A stretch of DNA of 64,000 bases from Xenophilus sp. L33 (GCF_009765735.1 NZ_LMUW01000023.1:45535-109534), one strand, 5' to 3'. Positions 45,858-55,548 are shown, numbered from the stretch's first letter. Notes: generated by a model not told the origin, from the sequence alone. Program-made: numbers and translations.

Positions 45858-46991
45858 ATGAGCAAAACCAAGAAGCCCGTCATCGTCTACGGCGCCAGCG
45901 GCTACACCGGCCGGCTGGTCTGCGAATACCTGCGCGAATACGGCGTGCCCTTCATCGCCGCCGGCCGCAGCGCTGAGAAGCTGAACGCGGCGATGAAGTC
46001 CAACGTCGCCGGCATCGAGACCGCCGACTACGAAGTGGTCGAGGTGGCGCACACCACCGAAGCGCTCACCAAGCTCTTCACCGGCGCCTCGGTGGTGCTG
46101 AACACCGTCGGCCCCTTCGCCAAGTTCGGCCCCGAGGTGGTCCAGGCCTGCCTGGCCGCCAAGTGCCACTACACCGACACCACCGGCGAGCAGGACTGGC
46201 TGATCACGCTGGAGGAAGAGTTCGGCGCCAGGTTCGCCGCGGCCGGCCTGCTGCTCTCGCCCGGCCTCGCGCAGATGTACACCACCGGCGAGATCGCGGC
46301 CCAGCTCTGCCTGGAGACGCCCGGCCTCGACACGCTGGACATCGCCGTCTTCTGGGGCGGCAGCCCGACCATCGCCTCGACCCAGACCATCCTGGTGAAC
46401 GCGGCGACCTCGAAGGCCTTCTACCTGCAGCAGAACCAGATGGTCGAGTGGCAGCCCGACGCCGGCCTCTACAGCCTGGCCATTCCGGGCCAGCACGAGA
46501 TGGCGCTGGCGCTCCCCTGGGGCGGCACCTCGCACCCGGTGTGGTTCCGAAAAGACCCGCGCGTGGCCAACGTCAAGGTGCTGGGCGGCGTCTTCAACAA
46601 GCCGCTGATGCTGGGCGTGCCGCAGATCGTCGCCGCGGCGCTGAAGGCCACCGAAGGCATGCCGCCGGACGAGCGCTATGCCGCCCTGGCGCAGACCGCC
46701 GCCGGCGTGATGAACACGATGCCGCCGCGCGAGAACCCGCGACTCAACAAGTCGGTCGACTCGGTGCACGCGACCGGGCCGCTGGGCCGCGCGCATTGCG
46801 TGATCTTCGGCAACTGCAACTACAAGCAGACCGGCCTGCTGCAGGCCTTCGCCGCCTATTCGCTGCTGCAGCAGCCGCCGAAGAAGGCCGGCTTCGCCTC
46901 GGGCTGCCAGGCCTTCGGCCATCACGAACTGCTCGGCGTGCTGCGCAGCTTCGGTCTGGTGGCCAAGCCCGAGATCCACGTCGAGACCTGA
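45858..46991 (+). CDS. Saccharopine-dehydrogenase-like NAD(P)-binding protein
   Basis: A 377-residue protein with an N-terminal Rossmann domain (IVYGASGYTGRLVCEYL; FIAAGRSAEKL) and the VVLNTVGPFAKFG and YTDTTGEQ motifs common to the saccharopine dehydrogenase-like/trans-acting enoyl reductase group. The C-terminal 180 residues (FWGGSPTIASTQTILVN and later CNYKQTGLLQAFAAYSLL) are particular to a subfamily whose chemistry I do not know. Lysine metabolism is unlikely given SDR and acyl-CoA synthetase neighbours; a reductase acting on a CoA or free-acid intermediate is more plausible. It is 16 bp after SDR2 and 8 bp before the ligase. Confidence 0.78.
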   Translation: MSKTKKPVIVYGASGYTGRLVCEYLREYGVPFIAAGRSAEKLNAAMKSNVAGIETADYEVVEVAHTTEALTKLFTGASVVLNTVGPFAKFGPEVVQACLAAKCHYTDTTGEQDWLITLEEEFGARFAAAGLLLSPGLAQMYTTGEIAAQLCLETPGLDTLDIAVFWGGSPTIASTQTILVNAATSKAFYLQQNQMVEWQPDAGLYSLAIPGQHEMALALPWGGTSHPVWFRKDPRVANVKVLGGVFNKPLMLGVPQIVAAALKATEGMPPDERYAALAQTAAGVMNTMPPRENPRLNKSVDSVHATGPLGRAHCVIFGNCNYKQTGLLQAFAAYSLLQQPPKKAGFASGCQAFGHHELLGVLRSFGLVAKPEIHVET

Positions 46992-46999
46992 AGCCGCCG

Positions 47000-48889
47000 A
47001 TGACACGCATCCACCCGCCCCTTCGCAACCTGGCCGACGTGGAGGCGATCGAGCGGGTGCCGATCGCCGAACGCCTCGGCGACACGCTGTCGAGCTACGC
47101 CGCCATCGCCCGCCAGGCGCAGGCGACGCCGCGCGCACCGGCGCTCACCTACGTGCCCGAGGGCGACCCGGCCCTCGGCGAGTCGCGCTACGACTACGCC
47201 ACCTTCCTGGGCCGCATCACGCAGGCCGCCAACGCCTTCCACGGGCTCGGCGTCGGTCGGGAAGACGTGGTCTCGTACCTGCTGCCCAACCTGCCCGAGA
47301 CCCACTTCACTCTGTGGGGCGCCGAGGCGGTCGGCATCGTGAACCCGGTCAACCCCTTCCTCGAGGTCGACCACATGGTCGGCATCCTGAACGCGGCCGG
47401 CACCAAGGTGCTGGTGGCGCAGGGCCGGCTCGACACGCCGGGCATCTGGGAGAAGGTCGAGACGCTGCGCGACCGCGTGCCGAGCCTGCGCGCGGTGCTG
47501 CGGGTCGGCGGCAGCGGGCCCTGCCCGCCCTGGGCGCTGGACTTCGAGGCGCTGCTGGCCAAGCAGTCGGGCACCGAGCTGGCGGCAGCGCCGCCGCGTG
47601 GCGGCGACGTGGCCTCCTACTTCCACACCGGCGGCACCACCGGCACGCCGAAGCTGGCGCGCCGCACCCATTTCAACGAGGCGGCCAACGCCTGGACGGT
47701 GACCACGGTGGGCGACATCGGCCCGAAGGACACGCTGCTGTGCGGCCTGCCGCTGTTCCATTCGAACGCGATGATGGTCACCGGCCTGGCGCCCTTCAGC
47801 GTCGGCGCCCACGTGGTGCTGCTGGCGAGCGCGGGCTTTCGCGATCCGCGCACCTTCGCCGCCTTCTGGCGTTCGGTCGAGCGCTACCGGGCCACCCTCT
47901 TCAGCTCGGTGCCGACGGTGCTGTCGGCGCTGCTCAACGTGCCGCGCGGCGATGCCGACATCGGCTCGCTGCGCTTCGCGATCTGCGGGGCGGCGCCGCT
48001 GGCACCGGAGCTGTTCCAGCGCTTCGAGCAGGCCACCGGCCTCAAGCTGCTGGAAGGCTACGGCATGACCGAGGCGACCTGCGTCAGCTCGCTCAATCCG
48101 CGCGACGGCGAGCGCGCGATCGGCTCGATCGGCCTGCGCCTGCCCTACCAGGAGATGAAGGTGGTGCAGCTCGGCGCCGACGGCGAGATCGCGCGCCCCG
48201 CGGCCACCGACGAGATCGGCACGATCGTGCTGCGCGGCCCTTTCGTCTTCAACGGCTACGTCGACCCCAAGGACGACCGTGGCGTGTGCCTGGCCGACGG
48301 CTGGCTCAACACCGGCGACCTCGGTCGGCAGGACGACAAGGGCTACTTCTGGCTCACCGGCCGGGCCAAGGACCTGATCATCCGCGGCGGCCACAACATC
48401 GACCCGGCGATGATCGAGGAAGGCCTGATGCGCCATCCGGCGGTCGAGCTGGCGGCCGCGGTCGGCAAGCCCGACGCCCATGCGGGCGAGCTGCCGATGG
48501 CCTACGTGACGCTGCGCCGCGGCGCCGACTGCGACAGCGCCGAGCTGCTGGCGCATGCGCGCACGGCGATCACCGAACGGGCCGCGGTGCCGGTCGACGT
48601 GGTGGTGATCGAGGCGATGCCGCTGACCGCGGTCAACAAGATCTTCAAGCCGGCGCTGCGCCAGCGGGCGATCGCGCTGGCGATCGGCGACGCGGTGCGC
48701 GCGGCCTGCGGGCCGGTCGAGCTGGAGGTCGAGATCGAACCGCACCCGCTGCACGGCCTGCTGGCCCAGGTCAGCGCCGCGCGGCCGAGCGGCGCCGACG
48801 CGGCGAAGCGCATGCAGCAGGCCGAGACGAAGCTCGCCGCGCTGCCGGTGCGCTGGAACCTGGTCTGGCGCGCGGAGCAGAAGGCGTGA
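47000..48889 (+). CDS. Acyl-CoA synthetase (AMP-binding family)
   Basis: A 629-residue adenylate-forming ligase. ATP motif YFHTGGTTGTPKLARRTH (about residue 215), GYGMTEATC (about 355), GWLNTGDLGRQDD (about 435) and the C-terminal catalytic Lys in LTAVNKIFKPALR are present. It activates a carboxylic acid as its CoA thioester, probably the acid made by the upstream dehydrogenases. The roughly 70-residue tail after the catalytic Lys (HPLHGLLAQVSAA onwards) is longer than in typical family members. Last gene of the operon. Confidence 0.92.
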   Translation: MTRIHPPLRNLADVEAIERVPIAERLGDTLSSYAAIARQAQATPRAPALTYVPEGDPALGESRYDYATFLGRITQAANAFHGLGVGREDVVSYLLPNLPETHFTLWGAEAVGIVNPVNPFLEVDHMVGILNAAGTKVLVAQGRLDTPGIWEKVETLRDRVPSLRAVLRVGGSGPCPPWALDFEALLAKQSGTELAAAPPRGGDVASYFHTGGTTGTPKLARRTHFNEAANAWTVTTVGDIGPKDTLLCGLPLFHSNAMMVTGLAPFSVGAHVVLLASAGFRDPRTFAAFWRSVERYRATLFSSVPTVLSALLNVPRGDADIGSLRFAICGAAPLAPELFQRFEQATGLKLLEGYGMTEATCVSSLNPRDGERAIGSIGLRLPYQEMKVVQLGADGEIARPAATDEIGTIVLRGPFVFNGYVDPKDDRGVCLADGWLNTGDLGRQDDKGYFWLTGRAKDLIIRGGHNIDPAMIEEGLMRHPAVELAAAVGKPDAHAGELPMAYVTLRRGADCDSAELLAHARTAITERAAVPVDVVVIEAMPLTAVNKIFKPALRQRAIALAIGDAVRAACGPVELEVEIEPHPLHGLLAQVSAARPSGADAAKRMQQAETKLAALPVRWNLVWRAEQKA

Positions 48890-48979
48890 GCATCCGCAGC
48901 GCCATCGGGGTACGCCGCAGGTCATGAATACCTTCGTATGAGGCACACTGGGCGCCCTTCGTTGCAGCAAGAGACATCC

Positions 48980-51769
48980 ATGGCACGAGCGGCAGGCAAG
49001 TCGCGCACCGGCGTTCCCAGCGCCGCAGTGCTGGTCGAATCGAAGCTGGCGCCGCCGCAGCTGTCGCTGAGCCTGCTCGCGCGCTCCGCCTTGTCGAGCC
49101 TGCTGCATGCCGGACTCACCAAGCGGGTGGTGAGCGTCACCGCGCCGGCCGGCTACGGCAAGACCACCGCGCTCGCGCAGTTCGTGGCCCAGCTGGAGCC
49201 GCACGGCATCACCTGCGCCTGGCTCAGCCTCGACGGCGAGGACAACGACCCGCTGCACTTCGTGCGCTACCTGGCGGCTGCGCTGAATCACGCCGACCCG
49301 CGCCTGGGCCGCAGCGCGCTGGCCCAGACCGAGGGCGGCACCATGGCCTCGCCCGACGCGATCGTCGCCTCGCTGCTGCACGACCTGATGGGCCACGAGC
49401 GGCGGGCGGCCGCCACGAAAGCTCAGCACGACCGCCGGCTGCTGCTGGTGCTCGACGACTTCCACCTGGTGCACGACGGCGGCGTGCACCGCAAGCTCGA
49501 ATGGCTGGTGGCGCACCTGCCGCCGACGGTCGGCCTGGTGGTCGCCAGCCGCACCCGGCTGCCGCTGTCGCTGAGCCAGCTGCGGCTGCGCGGCGAGCTG
49601 CTCGAGCTGAGCGACGCGCACTTCGGCCTGGCGCTCGACGAGGCCGCCGACTTCGTCGGCCGGGTCAGCGGCGCGCCGCTGGAGCACAGCCAGGTGAAGG
49701 CGCTGCACGAGCGCACCGAAGGCTGGATCGCCGGGCTGCAGCTGGCCTCGCTGGCGCTGCGCGAGAGCGGCGACCGCGGCGCCTTCCTGGCCGCCTTCTC
49801 GGGCAGCGACCGCGACATCACCGACTACCTCGGCGAGCAGGTGCTCGACAGCCTCCGGCCCGACCTGCGCGACTTCCTGCTCGACACCGCCGGCCTCGAC
49901 CGCTTCTGCGCCGAGCTGTGCGACGAGGCGCTGCAGCGCAGCGACAGCCACGCCCTGCTGGCGGAGATCCAGGCCCGCAACCTGTTCCTCTCGGGCCTGG
50001 ACCGCTCGCGCACCTGGTTCCGCTACCACCACCTGTTCGCCGACTACCTGCGCGGCCGCGGCAAGGAGCGGCCCGGCGATGCGGCGCGCGCCGTGAGCCT
50101 GCGCGCCAGCGACTGGTTCAACCGCCGCCGGCTGCCGCACGAGGCGGTGCGCTATGCCTTCGAAGGCCGCGACATCGAGCGGGCCGCCGACCTGGTGGCC
50201 GAGTTTTCCGCCGAGCTGGTGCAGCACCGCGGCGAACACGCGACCCTGCTCGGCTGGCTGACCCGGCTGCCGCAGGCGCTGGTGCATGCGCGCCCGAAGA
50301 TCCGCACCGGCCATGCCTGGTCGCTGGTGCTGACCCGCCGCCATGCCGAGGCCGACCAGGAACTGCGCGCGCTCGAAAGCGCCTGCCTCGAAGACAGCGA
50401 CGGCGACCTGCGCTGCGTGGTCGAGATGATCCGCTGCGTCTACTTCGCGCTGTCCGACCAGCCGTTGCTGGCCAAGGCCGGCAGCGAGGCCTGGCTGCAG
50501 GCCTGGCCGCGGGCCGAGGCCTTCCGCACCGGCGTGGTGGCCAACGTGCTGGCCGCCGGCTGCTGCGCCACCGACGCCTTCGAGGCCGGCTCGCAGGCGC
50601 TGGCGATCGCCCGCCGCGCCTTCGAGGAATGCGGCGCCCACTACGGCCTGGCCTGGGCCAGCGCGCTGGCGATGCTGATCGCCATGCGCCGCGGCGACCA
50701 CGCCGAGGCGATGCAGCAGGCGCGCCTCGGCATCGCCGCGGTCGAGCCGAGCCTGGGCGTGGCCTCCTATGCGGGCTCGATGCTGACGCTGCTGGCGGCC
50801 GAGGTCGCCTACGAGCAAGGCGAGTTGGTCGAGGCGCAGCGCTACCTCGACCTGGGGCTGCCCTTCATCGACGAGCACGGCCTGGTCGAGATGAGCGCCG
50901 GCGGCTATCTCACGCGGGCGCGGCTGCTGCGGCTGCGCGGCGAACTGGCGGCGGCCGACGCCTGCCTGCTGGAAGGCGAGTCGCTCGGCCACAGATTGCT
51001 GCTGCCGCGACTGGCGCGCATCCTCGCAGCCGAGCGCTGTGCGCTGCGGCTGCAGTCCGGCTCGCTGGACGATGCGCTGCGGCTGGCGCAGTCGTACGGG
51101 CTGCTGTCGAGCGGCTCGACGACCACGTCCGGACCTTCCGCGCTGGAGGAAGACAGCGTGCAGCTGGTGATCGTGCGGCTGCGGCTGGCCCATGGGAGCG
51201 GAGGCAGCGGCGCCGGTGCGCTCGCCGATGCGCTGCGGCGCGCCCAGCGCGAAGGCCACCAGGCGCAGCAGGCGCGCCTCCTGATGCTGAAGGCGCAGCA
51301 CCAGCACCGCACCGCCGATGCGGTGCAGGCCCTGCGCACGCTCGACCAGGCGCTGGCGCTGGCGGCGCGCTGCGGCCTGCTTCGCAGCGTGCTGGATGCC
51401 GACGCGGTGCTGCTGGACATGATCGAGGCGATCTGCGCCCGCCGCCACGTGCTGCAGGCCGGTGCCGACGCGCTGGTGCCGCAGGCCTACCTGCAGCGCC
51501 TGCTCCAGACGGCCGGACGCAGTGCCGCCCCGGCCGCCCCGGCCGCGCCGCCGCCACCGCGCGAACGCGGCGAGGCCGAGGAGCTGACCGAGCGCGAGCT
51601 GAAGATCCTGCGGCTCCTGAAGGCGGGCCTCGGCAACCGCGAACTGGCGCAGAGCCTCTTCCTCTCGGAGGCGACGGTCAAATGGCACCTGCACAACATC
51701 TTCGCCAAGCTGGGCGTGAAGAACCGCATCAGCGCGCTGGCCCGGGCGCGGGAGATCGGCGGGCTCTGA
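48980..51769 (+). CDS. MalT-like LuxR-family transcriptional activator
   Basis: A 929-residue STAND-class ATPase regulator. The N-terminal NTPase has Walker A TAPAGYGKTTAL (Lys61) and Walker B LLLVLDDFH; a long helical repeat region of TPR-like type covers roughly 340-840, and the C-terminal LuxR helix-turn-helix (about 865-929) reads LTERELKILRLLKAGLGNRELA with LSEATVKWHLHNIFAKLGVKNR. Such proteins bind an inducer, hydrolyse ATP and activate a nearby operon. It follows the acyl-CoA synthetase by 90 bp in the same direction, so it is the likely regulator of the SDR operon. An ATG at 48938 would add 14 residues. Confidence 0.92.
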   Translation: MARAAGKSRTGVPSAAVLVESKLAPPQLSLSLLARSALSSLLHAGLTKRVVSVTAPAGYGKTTALAQFVAQLEPHGITCAWLSLDGEDNDPLHFVRYLAAALNHADPRLGRSALAQTEGGTMASPDAIVASLLHDLMGHERRAAATKAQHDRRLLLVLDDFHLVHDGGVHRKLEWLVAHLPPTVGLVVASRTRLPLSLSQLRLRGELLELSDAHFGLALDEAADFVGRVSGAPLEHSQVKALHERTEGWIAGLQLASLALRESGDRGAFLAAFSGSDRDITDYLGEQVLDSLRPDLRDFLLDTAGLDRFCAELCDEALQRSDSHALLAEIQARNLFLSGLDRSRTWFRYHHLFADYLRGRGKERPGDAARAVSLRASDWFNRRRLPHEAVRYAFEGRDIERAADLVAEFSAELVQHRGEHATLLGWLTRLPQALVHARPKIRTGHAWSLVLTRRHAEADQELRALESACLEDSDGDLRCVVEMIRCVYFALSDQPLLAKAGSEAWLQAWPRAEAFRTGVVANVLAAGCCATDAFEAGSQALAIARRAFEECGAHYGLAWASALAMLIAMRRGDHAEAMQQARLGIAAVEPSLGVASYAGSMLTLLAAEVAYEQGELVEAQRYLDLGLPFIDEHGLVEMSAGGYLTRARLLRLRGELAAADACLLEGESLGHRLLLPRLARILAAERCALRLQSGSLDDALRLAQSYGLLSSGSTTTSGPSALEEDSVQLVIVRLRLAHGSGGSGAGALADALRRAQREGHQAQQARLLMLKAQHQHRTADAVQALRTLDQALALAARCGLLRSVLDADAVLLDMIEAICARRHVLQAGADALVPQAYLQRLLQTAGRSAAPAAPAAPPPPRERGEAEELTERELKILRLLKAGLGNRELAQSLFLSEATVKWHLHNIFAKLGVKNRISALARAREIGGL

Positions 51770-51808
51770 AAAAAGAAGCCGCCTCGCGGGTCCCTACACT
51801 CGGTGCCC

Positions 51809-52639
51809 ATGCCATGGCACGCCCGACTCGACCTCGACTACCAGAACGAAAACCAACGGAGCGTCGCGCGCTTTCGCCATGACGGCCCGCTGCGCATCCT
51901 GCAGAGCCTCTACCCGGAGGGCGACGGCATCTGCCACAACGTGCTGGTGCATCCGCCGGGCGGCCTGGTCGGCGGCGACACGCTCGACATCCGGGTGCGG
52001 ACCGCGACCGGCAGCCACGGCCTGATCACCACGCCGGGCGCCTCGCGCTTCTACCGCTCCGACGGCGAGCTGGCGCTGCAGCGCACCGCGCTCGCGGTCG
52101 AGGCCGGCGCCAGGCTCGAATGGCTGCCGCTGGAGGCGATCTGCTACGCCGGCTGCAAGGCCGAGAACCGGCTGACGCTGGACGTCGCGGCCGGCGCCGA
52201 GCTGATCGGCTGGGACGTCACCGCGCTCGGGCTGCCGCACGCCGGCAAGCCCTTCGACCGCGGCGTGCTGCAGCAGCACATCGAGGCGCCGGGCGTGTGG
52301 CTGGAACGCGGCCGCATCGACGCCGCCGACGAGCGCCTGCTGCGCAGCCCGCTGGGCCTCGCGGGGCAGCGCTGCCTGGCCTCGATCTTCTTCATCGCCG
52401 GCGAGCCGATCGCCAAGGCGCGGCGCGACGCCGCCCTGGACGCCGCCCGCGCGCTGGTCGAGCGCGACGCGCTGGCCGGGAGCGCCGGCGCCACCAGCCC
52501 GCAGCCGGAGGTGATCGTGCTGCGCGTGCTGGCGCCGGTGGTCGAGCCGGCGATGCAGCTGCTGCGCCAGGTCTGGAGCGCCTGGCGCAAGGAGCTGTGG
52601 GGCCTGCCGAGCGTGCTGCCGCGCATCTGGTCGATGTAG
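51809..52639 (+). CDS. ureD: Urease accessory protein UreD, isolated copy
   Basis: UreD (UreH) is the scaffold that, with UreF and UreG, delivers nickel to apo-urease. The 276-residue product has the family's RHDGPLRILQSLYPEG, HNVLVHPPGGLVGGDTLDI and GLITTPGASRFYRS motifs and the C-terminal WRKELWGLPSVLPRIW. A GTG at 51803 would add two residues; no clear ribosome site precedes either. Normally ureD opens a ureDABCEFG operon, but here an MFS gene follows and no other urease gene is in the window. It is either separated from the main operon or a second copy. Confidence 0.93.
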   Translation: MPWHARLDLDYQNENQRSVARFRHDGPLRILQSLYPEGDGICHNVLVHPPGGLVGGDTLDIRVRTATGSHGLITTPGASRFYRSDGELALQRTALAVEAGARLEWLPLEAICYAGCKAENRLTLDVAAGAELIGWDVTALGLPHAGKPFDRGVLQQHIEAPGVWLERGRIDAADERLLRSPLGLAGQRCLASIFFIAGEPIAKARRDAALDAARALVERDALAGSAGATSPQPEVIVLRVLAPVVEPAMQLLRQVWSAWRKELWGLPSVLPRIWSM

Positions 52640-52702
52640 GCAACGCCGGGACACGCCCTCGTCCGACGGCGGGCGCCGGGTGGCCTGCCTAGACTGCGTC
52701 GC

Positions 52703-54142
52703 ATGGCATCCACCAACATCCCGGCCCGGCTCGACCGCCTGCCCTGGTCGGGCTGGCACTGGCGGGTGGTGATCGCGCTCGGCGTGGCCTGGGTGCTCGA
52801 CGGTCTCGAGGTGACCCTGGTCGGCTCGATCGGCAGCGTGCTGGAACGGCACGACACCCTCGGCCTCGACGCTTCCCAGGTCGGCTGGACCGGCTCGCTC
52901 TACATCGGCGGCGCGGTGATCGGCGCGCTGGTCTTCGGCCGGCTGGCCGACCGGCTCGGGCGCAAGAAGCTCTTCATCGCGACCCTGGCGGTCTACACGC
53001 TGGCAACCCTGGCGACCGCGTTCTCGCCCGGCTTCGTCTTCTTCGCCATCTGCCGCTTCGCGACCGGCCTGGGCATCGGCGGCGAATACGCGGCGATCAA
53101 TTCGGCGATCGACGAGCTGATCCCGGCGCGGGTGCGCGGCCGGGTCAACCTGGCGATCAACGGCAGCTTCTGGGTCGGCGCGGCGCTGGGCGCGGCCTTG
53201 AGCCTGGTGCTGCTCGACCCGCGGGTCCTGGGCCCGGTATGGGGCTGGCGCGCCGGGTTCGCGGCCGGCGCGGTGCTGGCGGTCGCGATCCTCCTGGTGC
53301 GGCGCGACGTGCCGGAAAGCCCGCGCTGGCTGATCTCGCACGGCCGCACCGCCGAGGCGGAAGAGATCATCGAGGCGATCGAGACCCGCGTCACCGGCCA
53401 GCACGGCAGACTGCCCGCAGCGGTCGGCCAGGTCGACTTCGGCGGCCGGCCGAGCCCGGGCTGGCGCGAGGTCTGGCACGTGCTCTTCAAGCGCTACCCG
53501 CAGCGCAGCGCTGTGGCCCTGGCGCTGATGATCTCGCAGGCCTTCTTCTACAACGCGATCTTCTTCACCTACGCGCTGGTGCTGACCCGCTTCCAGGGCG
53601 TGCCGGAAGGCCGGGTCGGCCTCTACATCTTCCCGTTCGCGCTCGGCAACGTGCTGGGGCCGCTGCTGCTCGGCCCGCTGTTCGACCGGGTCGGGCGGCG
53701 GCGGATGATCGCGCTGACCTATGTGCTGTCGGGCGTCGGCCTGGCGGCCACCGGCTGGGCCTTCATGCAGGGCTGGCTCGACGCTCGCAGCCAGGCGCTG
53801 TGCTGGTCGGGCGTCTTCTTCCTGGCCTCGGCGGCGGCCAGCTCGGCCTACCTCACGGTCAGCGAGGTGTTCCCGCTGGAGATGCGCGCGGTCGCGATCT
53901 CGATCTTCTATGCGGTCGGCACCGGCGCCGGCGGCTTCGTCGCACCGCTGCTCTTCGGTGCGCTGATCCAGACCGGCGACCGCGGCGCGGTGGCGATCGG
54001 CTATGCGATCGGCGCCGCGCTGGTGATCTTCGCGGGGCTGCTGGCGCTGCGCTATGCGGTGGACGCCGAGGGCCGCCAGCTGGAGGACATCGCGCCGCCG
54101 CTGGCGGGCGACCCTGTGCGGGGGTTCGACGCCGGGCGTTGA
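52703..54142 (+). CDS. MFS transporter, sugar-porter/aromatic-acid-like
   Basis: A 479-residue twelve-helix transporter. Motifs: LDGLEVTLVGSIGSVL in helix 1, GRLADRLGRKKLF in loop 2-3, RFATGLGIGGEYAAINSAIDELIP in helix 4-5, PESPRWLISHGR before the central loop, and the repeat DRVGRRRM in loop 8-9. This pattern fits the metabolite:H+ symporter and sugar-porter groups, which include aromatic acid and niacin carriers. It follows ureD by 63 bp in the same direction. Substrate unknown. Confidence 0.87.
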   Translation: MASTNIPARLDRLPWSGWHWRVVIALGVAWVLDGLEVTLVGSIGSVLERHDTLGLDASQVGWTGSLYIGGAVIGALVFGRLADRLGRKKLFIATLAVYTLATLATAFSPGFVFFAICRFATGLGIGGEYAAINSAIDELIPARVRGRVNLAINGSFWVGAALGAALSLVLLDPRVLGPVWGWRAGFAAGAVLAVAILLVRRDVPESPRWLISHGRTAEAEEIIEAIETRVTGQHGRLPAAVGQVDFGGRPSPGWREVWHVLFKRYPQRSAVALALMISQAFFYNAIFFTYALVLTRFQGVPEGRVGLYIFPFALGNVLGPLLLGPLFDRVGRRRMIALTYVLSGVGLAATGWAFMQGWLDARSQALCWSGVFFLASAAASSAYLTVSEVFPLEMRAVAISIFYAVGTGAGGFVAPLLFGALIQTGDRGAVAIGYAIGAALVIFAGLLALRYAVDAEGRQLEDIAPPLAGDPVRGFDAGR

Positions 54143-54148
54143 ATCAGA

Positions 54149-55408
54149 TCAGCGCGGTGCGCCGAGACTGTCCGCCGAGGCGCTCAGGTCGCTCACCGTG
54201 ACCTTCGCCGTCATGTACGGATGCACCGAGCAGACGTAGTCGTAGACGCCCGCCTTGTCGAACACCCGGCTGAAGCTCTGGCCCGGCAGCAGCTCGTTGG
54301 TGCCGGGAGCGCCGTCCTTGAAGCCGAGGCCGTGCGGCGCGCCGTCGTCGTTGCTCCAGGTCACGCTGTCGCCGGTGCGGATCGCGACCTGGTCCGGTCC
54401 GAAGGCGAAGTCCCGGATCGACACCTTGGCGCCGCCGGCGGCAGACGCCCGATGCTGCACCGCCACCTTGCGCGGCGCGTTGCCCACCGGGATGGTCACG
54501 ACCGGGCCGCCGCCGAGGTCGACCAGGCTCACGTTGTTCGAGCCTTCGTTGGTCACCAGCGCCTGCCGGGCGCCGGGCAGGATGTCGACCCAGTGCGGCT
54601 GCTTGCCGACCGCGATGCTGCCGGTGGCCGCATGCGTGGCCGGGTCGAACAGCATCAGCTCGCCCGGCCCCTGCACCACCACCACGCCGGCGGGCGCGCC
54701 GGCGAACAGGTGCGCCACGTGCGGCGAAACGCCGGTCGGGATCTGCGCCACCACCTTGTTCGTCGCGGTGTCGAAGACCTGCACCATCGGCGCGCCGGCC
54801 ATGGTCACGTAGACGGTCTTGCCGTCGGGGCTGATCTCCAGGTCGCGCGGCGTCTTCTCGACCGGCACCGTGGCGGCGACCGTGCGGCCCGGCAGGTCCA
54901 GCACCGCCAGCGCGAACTGGCCGGGTGCCTGCGAGGACACGTAGGCCTGCTTGCCGTCGGGGCTGATCGAGACGGTGTGCGGCTTGGGCACGGCCACCGA
55001 ACCCACCACCTTGCGGCTGGCGACGTCGATGAAGGCGACCCGGTCCTCGCCGTTGATGGCCGCCAGCAGCCAGCGGCCGTCCGGCGTGGTGGCCAGGCCC
55101 TGCGGGCCCTTGCCGACCTCGATCGTGTCGACGATGCGGTCGGTCGCGGTGTCGATCACGCTCAGGCTGGAGCTGCCCGAGCCGCTGACGAAGACCAGCC
55201 GGTCGTTGCGGCTCACCACGATGCCGTCCGGGCCGGCCGCGACCGGAATGGTCGCCACCATCGCGTGGCCGCCGGTGTCGACCACGCTGACCGTGTCGTC
55301 CTTGAAGTTGCCGACGTAGGCCTTGGCACCGGCCGGCCCGGCGGCGCCGGCGGCCGGGACCAGCAGGGCGGCCGACAGGGCCAGGGCAAGCAGCGAGAGG
55401 GGTTTCAT
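54149..55408 (-). CDS. Exported beta-propeller fused to amicyanin-like copper domain
   Basis: A 419-residue periplasmic protein. Signal peptide 1-22 (LLALALSAALLVPAAGA), then a YVTN/YncE-type seven-bladed propeller (about 28-310) with repeats such as AYVGNFKDDTVSVVDT, PDGIVVS and PDGKTVYVT, and a C-terminal cupredoxin (about 318-405). The copper ligands are His359 (GAPHGLGF), Cys393, His396 and Met399 (CSVHPYM), the same C-x2-H-x2-M spacing as amicyanin. Electron transfer to or from the propeller's substrate is inferred. It is divergent from an ECF sigma gene and converges on the MFS gene with 6 bp between stops. Confidence 0.85.
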   Translation of the reverse strand: MKPLSLLALALSAALLVPAAGAAGPAGAKAYVGNFKDDTVSVVDTGGHAMVATIPVAAGPDGIVVSRNDRLVFVSGSGSSSLSVIDTATDRIVDTIEVGKGPQGLATTPDGRWLLAAINGEDRVAFIDVASRKVVGSVAVPKPHTVSISPDGKQAYVSSQAPGQFALAVLDLPGRTVAATVPVEKTPRDLEISPDGKTVYVTMAGAPMVQVFDTATNKVVAQIPTGVSPHVAHLFAGAPAGVVVVQGPGELMLFDPATHAATGSIAVGKQPHWVDILPGARQALVTNEGSNNVSLVDLGGGPVVTIPVGNAPRKVAVQHRASAAGGAKVSIRDFAFGPDQVAIRTGDSVTWSNDDGAPHGLGFKDGAPGTNELLPGQSFSRVFDKAGVYDYVCSVHPYMTAKVTVSDLSASADSLGAPR

Positions 55409-55548
55409 CGGGAATCTCCTGGACGAAAAGGAAAGGAACAGAATCGCTCCCCAGGCATGACGCGGGCGGTGCGCGATCTATTCCCGACATTTGCGCAGGC
55501 ATGGAATAAAAGATCCCGCCGCCGCGTCTCCATCCCAAGGACAACCGC

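Noticed and set aside
46922..51694. A 1590-codon open frame on the minus strand
   Set aside because: It is antisense to the acyl-CoA synthetase and MalT-like genes, has a composition dominated by Arg, Gln, His and Ala without domain motifs, and arises from the GC-rich third codon positions of the real genes.
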